From positions 1 to 11,131 of the forward strand of contig LDAQ01000025.1 in assembly GCA_001028025.1 (NCBI GenBank): a stretch of DNA of 11,131 nucleotides. Reading direction: 5' to 3'. This document shows, piece by piece, positions 7,274 to 11,131 of this stretch. Below the pieces are notes generated by a model. It worked only from the letters and a program-made list of their open reading frames with translations. It was not told the origin of the DNA and made no database searches. The translations under genes were made by a program, and so were the position numbers. Origin of the DNA: Faecalicatena fissicatena. Lineage in GTDB: Bacteria > Bacillota > Clostridia > Lachnospirales > Lachnospiraceae. Numbering within the stretch: position 1 is the first letter of the stretch; every line of letters starts with the position of its first letter.

Positions 7274-7564
7274 GCGAATGATAAGGTGAGTCCGGCGCGC
7301 GGCGGGGCAATGTCTGCTGGTGAAAAGTCCATAAAGCAAGCGTTAGAAGCTGTTGAAGAAAACGGAAGGGAAAGGGAGGGCAGAATTTGCCTTACCAGGC
7401 AAATTCTGATGCCGCCTGCGGTGCGAATGCATCGGCATTCGGACCAAATGCGGCATGTACCTCCCTTTTCCTTCCGTTTTCTTCTACAGCTTCTTAGCGA
7501 AGTGTCAGGACATTTCACCAGCAGACATTGCCCCGCCGCGCGCCGGACTCACCTTATCATTTGC
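7274..7564. repeat. Long inverted repeat 3 (about 105-bp arms)
   Basis: The left arm 7274-7379 is complementary to the right arm 7460-7564. 7277-7325 pairs with 7513-7561 without a mismatch over 49 bp; further in, 7345-7378 pairs with 7461-7494 with two mismatches, and the stretch between is decayed. The loop carries two hairpins (7381-7408 and 7424-7441), the second inside an ATGCCGC/GCGGCAT stem (7409-7415 with 7450-7456). The arm length, the perfect outer half and the two-hairpin loop copy the plan of repeat 1 although the sequences differ. Short open frames here are by-products of the palindrome. Confidence 0.88.
7381..7441. other. Two loop hairpins of inverted repeat 3
   Basis: An 11-bp perfect stem, 7381-7391 with 7398-7408 (loop TTACCA), is followed by a 7-bp stem CGAATGC/GCATTCG at 7424-7430 with 7435-7441 (loop ATCG). 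Neither is followed by a T run, so they are not obvious terminators. Confidence 0.75.
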
Positions 7565-7592
7565 GTCCCCATCCCTCAACAAGACCATAGCT
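7563..7592 (+). repeat. 30-bp border repeat, left copy
   Basis: This stretch, starting GCGTCCCCATCC at the right edge of inverted repeat 3, matches the reverse complement of 11089-11118 at 25 of 30 positions, the first 12 being identical. It lies just before the promoter of the response regulator. The two copies therefore face each other across the regulator/transporter cassette. The GCGTCCCCA core resembles REP-like GGGGACGC repeats that I remember from clostridial intergenic DNA; that link is from memory. Confidence 0.7.
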
Positions 7593-7611
7593 CATTCACT
7601 TATCCCTCTTA

Positions 7612-7640
7612 TTGATATTGTCCGCGTTGTCCCTTATAAT
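7612..7640 (+). promoter_or_regulatory. Promoter of the response regulator gene
   Basis: TTGATA (7612-7617), a 17-nt spacer and a perfect TATAAT (7635-7640). Transcription should begin near 7647, giving a leader of about 36 nt to the proposed start codon. With both boxes near consensus, steady expression of the regulator without an activator is expected. Confidence 0.82.
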
Positions 7641-7669
7641 AGACATCATAGCAAAAAAGCAACAAATCC

Positions 7670-7678
7670 GGAGGTGAT
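7670..7678 (+). promoter_or_regulatory. Ribosome binding site pointing to an ATT start
   Basis: GGAGGTGAT is a nine-base match to the anti-Shine-Dalgarno. From the GGAGG core it is 8 nt to ATT at 7683, but 20 nt to the first in-frame ATG at 7695. No other ATG, GTG or TTG in frame lies at a usable distance; the GTG at 7674 overlaps the site itself. Confidence 0.7.
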
Positions 7679-7682
7679 TTTT

Positions 7683-8348
7683 ATTAAGAGTATTATGATA
7701 ATAGATGATGATGTCAGTATCGGCAATATGCTGGAGGAAGTACTAATCAGAGAAGGGTGCAGAGTATCACGGGCGTATTCAGGGACAGAGGCACTGCTCT
7801 TTCTGGAATCGAACAGGCCTGATCTGATTCTTCTTGACCTGATGCTGCCTGGACTTAACGGTGAGGAGGTGCTTCCTGAGATTAAAGGGATCCCTGTTAT
7901 TGTGATCAGTGCTAAGGCGGAAGTAAGTGATAAAGTGGAACTTCTACTGGGCGGAGCTGCGGACTATATTACAAAACCGTTTGATATACAGGAGCTGCTG
8001 GCCAGAATCGCGGTACAGCTTCGGTATGCTTCCGGTGCGGGGCAGCCGCCGGTTCTGAACTGGGAGGAGCTGACGATGGATCTGGCTGCACACACGGTCA
8101 GTGTTGGAGGACGTGAGGTACATCTGACGAAAACAGAGTTTGCGATTTTGAAACTGCTTATGCAAAATCCGTCACAGGTGATTCCCAAGTCCGTCATGCT
8201 GGAGCGGATCAGTGAGGATACTCCGGATTGTGTGGAAAGCTCTTTGAAGGTCCATATCAGCAATTTAAGGAGAAAACTTAGGGACGCCGGGGAAAAGGAT
8301 TATATAGAAGCGGTGTGGGGAATTGGTTTCAAACTGAAAGAAGAATAA
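7683..8348 (+). CDS. OmpR-family response regulator
   Basis: A two-component response regulator of 221 residues. The receiver domain (about 3-118) shows the acidic pocket Asp8-Asp9-Asp10, the phosphoacceptor Asp52 in LILLDLMLPG, switch Ser76 in VIVISAKA and Lys98 in YITKPFD. The C-terminal winged helix (about 124-219) has LTKTEFAILKLLMQNPSQVIPK and VESSLKVHISNLRRKL, then the wing motif VWGIGFKL. The start is taken at ATT 7683 for its ideal ribosome-site spacing; ATG 7695 would shorten it by four residues and leave almost nothing before the first strand. It is expected to be phosphorylated by the kinase at 10189 and to act on the promoter 3' of its own gene. No terminator separates it from the transporter genes, so read-through is likely. 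Confidence 0.92.
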   Translation: MKSIMIIDDDVSIGNMLEEVLIREGCRVSRAYSGTEALLFLESNRPDLILLDLMLPGLNGEEVLPEIKGIPVIVISAKAEVSDKVELLLGGAADYITKPFDIQELLARIAVQLRYASGAGQPPVLNWEELTMDLAAHTVSVGGREVHLTKTEFAILKLLMQNPSQVIPKSVMLERISEDTPDCVESSLKVHISNLRRKLRDAGEKDYIEAVWGIGFKLKEE

Positions 8349-8350
8349 AA

Positions 8351-8392
8351 TCTTTACCATTTCTTTACTGCCTTCTTTACTGCTGTCTTAAC
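8351..8392 (+). promoter_or_regulatory. Four direct repeats, likely response regulator operator
   Basis: CTTTACC (8351), CTTTACT (8362), CTTTACT (8374) and CTTAACC (8386) recur with steps of 11, 12 and 12 bp, about one helical turn. OmpR-family regulators usually bind direct repeats with this spacing on one DNA face. The array ends at about the -35 position of the downstream promoter, the typical place for an activator. Confidence 0.6.
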
Positions 8393-8402
8393 CTTTATCA
8401 GT

Positions 8403-8408
8403 TAGAAT
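8403..8408 (+). promoter_or_regulatory. -10 box of the ABC transporter promoter
   Basis: TAGAAT, five of six to consensus. The hexamer 17 nt upstream (TGCTGT at 8380-8385) does not resemble TTGACA, which fits a promoter needing an activator bound at the direct repeats before it. The predicted start is near 8415, about 24 nt before the ATPase ATG. Confidence 0.5.
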
Positions 8409-8438
8409 GCCAGTATCAAACAAAAGGAGGCAACATAA

Positions 8439-9350
8439 ATGGAATATGTTCTTACAACAGATTCTTTGAGCAAACAATATGGACATTTTAAGGCATTGAA
8501 TGAGCTTTCCATCCATGTACCGAAAGGTGCTATTTATGGATTTGTCGGGAAAAACGGCGCCGGAAAAACCACATTGATCCGGTTGGTATGCGGACTGCAG
8601 AAACCCACTTCAGGAGAATATTCATTATATGGAATCAGCAGCAATGCTGACATAGCAAGATCCCGGAGGAGAATGGGAGCGGTAGTGGAAACCCCGTCCA
8701 TCTATCTGGATATGACCGCGCTGGACAACATGAAAGAGCAGTACCGTATCCTGGGGCTGCCGTCTTTCGATACCATACCGGAACTTCTGAAGCTGGTCGG
8801 ACTGGAAGATACCGGAAAGAAAAAAGCAAAGAACTTTTCTCTGGGGATGCGCCAGAGACTGGGGATCGCCATCGCTCTGGCAGGCGATCCGGATTTTCTC
8901 GTGCTGGATGAACCCGTCAATGGGCTGGACCCGCAGGGAATTATTGAGATGCGCGAGCTGATATTAAAACTGAATCGGGAGAGGCAGATCACAGTCTTGA
9001 TCTCCAGCCATATTCTGGATGAATTGTCCCGGCTTGCAACACATTACGGTTTTATTGACAGGGGACATATGGTAAAGGAAATCAGTGCGCCGGAGCTGGA
9101 AGCCGCCTGCCGCAAATGTGTGCGTGCGGAAGTATCGGATATTGCTGTACTTTCAAAAGTACTGGATCAGATGGAACTGGACTATGAGGTCATTTCTGAC
9201 AGCCAGGCGGACATCTTTGCCAGTGTAAATGTCACCCGGTTGGTCCTGGCACTGTCTGAAGAAAATTGTGAAGTGTTGTCAATGAATGAGCGGGATGAAA
9301 GTCTGGAAAGTTATTATGTCAGTCTTGTAGGAGGTGGAAGTTATGAGTAA
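8439..9350 (+). CDS. ABC transporter ATPase, BcrA/lantibiotic-immunity (LanF) type
   Basis: A 303-residue ATPase. Motifs: Walker A GKNGAGKTT (37-45), signature FSLGMRQRLGIA (133-144), Walker B FLVLDEP (153-159), GLDP (162-165) and switch His191 in ISSHILDEL. Where most ABC proteins have the Q-loop Gln, this one has Glu84 (VVETPSIY). Such an E-loop is described for the lantibiotic self-immunity ATPases (LanF) and supports that subfamily, which expels antimicrobial peptides from the membrane. Residues 215-303 form a C-terminal extension usual for BcrA-like proteins. The ribosome site AAAGGAGG (8423-8430) is 8 nt before the ATG. Its last 8 bp overlap the permease gene, so the two subunits are coupled. 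A house-keeping resistance role is more likely than producer immunity, as no lantibiotic genes are seen. Confidence 0.88.
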   Translation: MEYVLTTDSLSKQYGHFKALNELSIHVPKGAIYGFVGKNGAGKTTLIRLVCGLQKPTSGEYSLYGISSNADIARSRRRMGAVVETPSIYLDMTALDNMKEQYRILGLPSFDTIPELLKLVGLEDTGKKKAKNFSLGMRQRLGIAIALAGDPDFLVLDEPVNGLDPQGIIEMRELILKLNRERQITVLISSHILDELSRLATHYGFIDRGHMVKEISAPELEAACRKCVRAEVSDIAVLSKVLDQMELDYEVISDSQADIFASVNVTRLVLALSEENCEVLSMNERDESLESYYVSLVGGGSYE

Positions 9351-10176
9351 ACTGCTGTCAGCGGACTTTGCAAGACTTAAAAAAGATAAGCTGTTCTGGA
9401 TCGGCACGATATTTATGTTTGCTATGGGTGTTTTAAGCCCTGTGATGAACTATATAGATATGAAACATTCGGGATACGAGATTTCTCTGGACAACATATT
9501 CTTTATTTATGCTATCTATATTGGAATTCTTTTGTCTGCATTCTGCAGTCTGTTTATTGGTACGGATTATAGTGACGGTACCATACGGAATAAGGTAGTG
9601 ATAGGGCATACAAGAATTTCGGTTTATCTGTCACATTTTATAGTATGTGCGGCGGCAGGCATGCTGATGTGCCTTGCCTATATTGTACCGGGAGGGGTGC
9701 TTGGAATATGTCTGCTTGGATTTTTTGAGACAGATATACAGTTGGTGCTGGGACTGATTCTTTGCAGTGTGATTATGTCGCTGGCGTTCACGGCTGTTTT
9801 CTCACTGGTGGCAATGCTGAACCAGAACAAAGCAGTTGTGGCGGTAATCAATATCCTGGGCGTCTTTATTCTTCTGTTTGGCGCCATTTATATCCGGTCA
9901 AAGCTCTATGAACCGGAAATATATGATGGGTATGTGTACAGGGATGAAAACGGTGAAATTGTGGAAGTTGAAGCCGCTCCTAATCCTAGATATATTAGAG
10001 GTACGGAGAGGGAGGTGTATACTTTTTTTTATGATTTTCTGCCGACATGCCAGTCACTGCAGCTTTCAAGTATGCAGGTTGAACGCTTATGGAGGGTTGA
10101 TCTATATTCTGCCGCGATTACCATTGTGGCTACAGGGGCCGGCCTGTTCTTCTTCCGGAAAAAAGATTTGAAGTAA
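9343..10176 (+). CDS. ABC-2 type permease of the peptide-resistance transporter
   Basis: A 277-residue membrane protein with six apparent helices (about 17-37, 52-73, 95-117, 130-158, 163-185, 253-272) and a long hydrophilic loop (about 186-245) between the last two. The cytoplasmic start LLSADFARLKKDKLFWIG and the GTDYSDGTIRNKVVIGHTR segment after helix 2 are typical of ABC-2 permeases that pair with BcrA-like ATPases. The ATG at 9343 is used because AGGAGG ends 8 nt before it; an in-frame GTG at 9334 sits within that ribosome site. The charged loop, rich in Glu and Tyr, faces outward in a six-helix model and might touch substrate, which is inference. Only one permease is present, so the transporter is probably a homodimer of this subunit. 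Confidence 0.85.
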   Translation: MSKLLSADFARLKKDKLFWIGTIFMFAMGVLSPVMNYIDMKHSGYEISLDNIFFIYAIYIGILLSAFCSLFIGTDYSDGTIRNKVVIGHTRISVYLSHFIVCAAAGMLMCLAYIVPGGVLGICLLGFFETDIQLVLGLILCSVIMSLAFTAVFSLVAMLNQNKAVVAVINILGVFILLFGAIYIRSKLYEPEIYDGYVYRDENGEIVEVEAAPNPRYIRGTEREVYTFFYDFLPTCQSLQLSSMQVERLWRVDLYSAAITIVATGAGLFFFRKKDLK

Positions 10177-10188
10177 GGAGGCTGTGTC

Positions 10189-11070
10189 ATGCTTTGGCTT
10201 GGAATTTTATGTGGGGTTCTTGTGATTGTAATCGTCATATTGCTGAACAAAATTGCCCTGCTCCACAGGGCGGCTTATGAAGTGCACTCACAATTTGCCG
10301 AAAAGCTGGAGCATGACACAAACACTTTGATTGTCATTTCAACCCGCGACCGTTACATGCGCAGGCTTGCCGAAGAAATCAACGTTCAGCTCAGAGACCT
10401 TCGGACAGAGCGACGGCGTTTCCAGCAGGGAGATTTTGAACTGAAAGAAGCAGTCACTAACATTTCCCACGATCTTCGGACCCCGTTGACTGCAATCTGC
10501 GGTTATCTGGACCTGCTGGAGCAGGAAGAGAAATCTGAGGCGGCAGAAAGGTATCTTGCAGTGATTAAGGAGCGTTCGGAAGTTCTGAAACAACTGACGG
10601 AGGAACTTTTCCGTTATACGGTCATCACATCTGCACCGAATGATTCAAGTTATGAAGACATCATATTAAATCACGTTCTGGAAGAAAGTATTTCTGCATA
10701 TTATGCGGCCCTGAAAGGCAGCCGGATTGTGCCGGAGATTACCATGCCGGATGAAAAAATCAGGCGCAGGCTGGATAAAAAGGCAGTATCAAGGATTTTC
10801 GGAAACATCATAAGCAACGCCATCAAATACAGCGACGGCGATCTCCGGATTACGCTGCAGGAGGATGGTGAGATCATATTTTCCAATCACGCCTCCAGAC
10901 TCAATGAAGTCCAGGTCGGAAGGCTGTTTGACCGCTTCTATACGGTGGAAGCGGCAGATAAGTCAACCGGGCTGGGACTTTCTATTGCAAAAATATTGAT
11001 GGAACAGATGCAGGGGAAAATAACGGCTCGGTATGCGGGGGGAGTGCTCAGTATACACCTAAAATTCTAA
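10189..11070 (+). CDS. Small sensor histidine kinase, one membrane helix
   Basis: A 293-residue kinase. Residues 2-19 are the only membrane helix and are followed by a 60-residue helical linker (26-88) without a recognisable sensor domain. The H-box is NISHDLRTPLTAICGYLDLL with phosphoacceptor His94. The ATPase domain has the N-box NIISNAIKYSDG (206-217), the F-box-like LFDRFYT (246-252) and the G2 box STGLGLSIAK (259-268). A canonical DxGxG G1 box is missing; EDGEIIFSNHAS stands there, as I remember for this clostridial kinase group. The ribosome site AAGGAGG ends 7 nt before the ATG, and the gap to the permease is 12 nt. With no outside domain, stimulus is probably sensed in or at the membrane or through the transporter. 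The partner is very likely the regulator at 7683. Confidence 0.9.
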   Translation: MLWLGILCGVLVIVIVILLNKIALLHRAAYEVHSQFAEKLEHDTNTLIVISTRDRYMRRLAEEINVQLRDLRTERRRFQQGDFELKEAVTNISHDLRTPLTAICGYLDLLEQEEKSEAAERYLAVIKERSEVLKQLTEELFRYTVITSAPNDSSYEDIILNHVLEESISAYYAALKGSRIVPEITMPDEKIRRRLDKKAVSRIFGNIISNAIKYSDGDLRITLQEDGEIIFSNHASRLNEVQVGRLFDRFYTVEAADKSTGLGLSIAKILMEQMQGKITARYAGGVLSIHLKF

Positions 11071-11088
11071 ATCGGGATTTAGTTGGCA

Positions 11089-11118
11089 AGCTTTAGCCTT
11101 GTCGACGGATGGGGACGC
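11089..11118 (-). repeat. 30-bp border repeat, right copy
   Basis: Reverse-complement copy of 7563-7592 (25 of 30 identical), beginning 18 nt after the kinase stop. The bases that follow (AATGACAGGG at 11121-11130) resemble the start of the arm of inverted repeat 3 (AATGATAAGG), so another long palindrome may begin here and continue outside the window. No terminator with a T run is visible between 11071 and the end. Confidence 0.65.
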
Positions 11119-11131
11119 TTAATGACAGGGA

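Noticed and set aside
6940..7615. Several short open frames on both strands between the liv operon and the response regulator
   Set aside because: They run through the arms of the inverted repeats, mirror each other's sequence, and have low-complexity translations without family motifs or good ribosome sites.
11087..11101. Terminator after the histidine kinase (CAAG/CTTG hairpin)
   Set aside because: The stem is only four to five pairs long and has no T run, too weak to be called.

Overview
The window looks like chromosomal DNA of an anaerobic Gram-positive gut-type Clostridia, most likely a Lachnospiraceae. The reasons are moderate G+C, strong Shine-Dalgarno sites of the GGAGG type, Gram-positive sigma-A promoters, a lipoprotein-type binding protein, a DUF4474 protein and a BcrA/LanF-like peptide-resistance cassette with its own two-component system. 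The family assignments come from reading motifs in the translations; no database search was run.

Left edge (1-1039, minus strand): the first 346 codons of a membrane-anchored DUF4474 protein whose 3' end lies outside the window. Its tail is a 24-bp tandem repeat encoding a Cys- and Pro-rich octapeptide. It is divergent from the next gene.

Branched-chain amino acid uptake (1202-6715, plus strand): a lipoprotein substrate-binding gene (livJ type) has its own near-consensus promoter and is closed by a strong intrinsic terminator. A second, extended -10 promoter then starts livH-livM-livG-livF (two permeases, two ATPases) and a last gene for a small cytidylate-kinase-like protein. The split should allow more binding protein than permease to be made.

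Repeat block (6716-7611): almost 900 bases hold no credible gene. Three long inverted repeats lie end to end (6723-7005, 7006-7273, 7274-7564), each about 270-290 bp. The first and third share an architecture: arms of about 104 bp, an outer ~50 bp that is perfectly complementary, a partly decayed inner half, and a loop with two small hairpins. One loop hairpin of the first is the apparent terminator of the liv operon. A 30-bp sequence at the right border of the block recurs in inverted orientation just after the last gene (11089-11118), so this is probably a dispersed repeat family that brackets the next cassette.

Sensor/transporter cassette (7612-11070, plus strand): an OmpR-family response regulator, which seems to start at an ATT codon, is followed by a promoter with four 11-12-bp-spaced direct repeats. 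Behind it come an ABC ATPase with an E-loop typical of lantibiotic-immunity transporters, an ABC-2 type six-helix permease, and a small histidine kinase with one membrane helix and no extracellular sensor domain. The likely job is sensing and resisting a membrane-active peptide, with the regulator switching on the transporter; the ligand cannot be read from the sequence.
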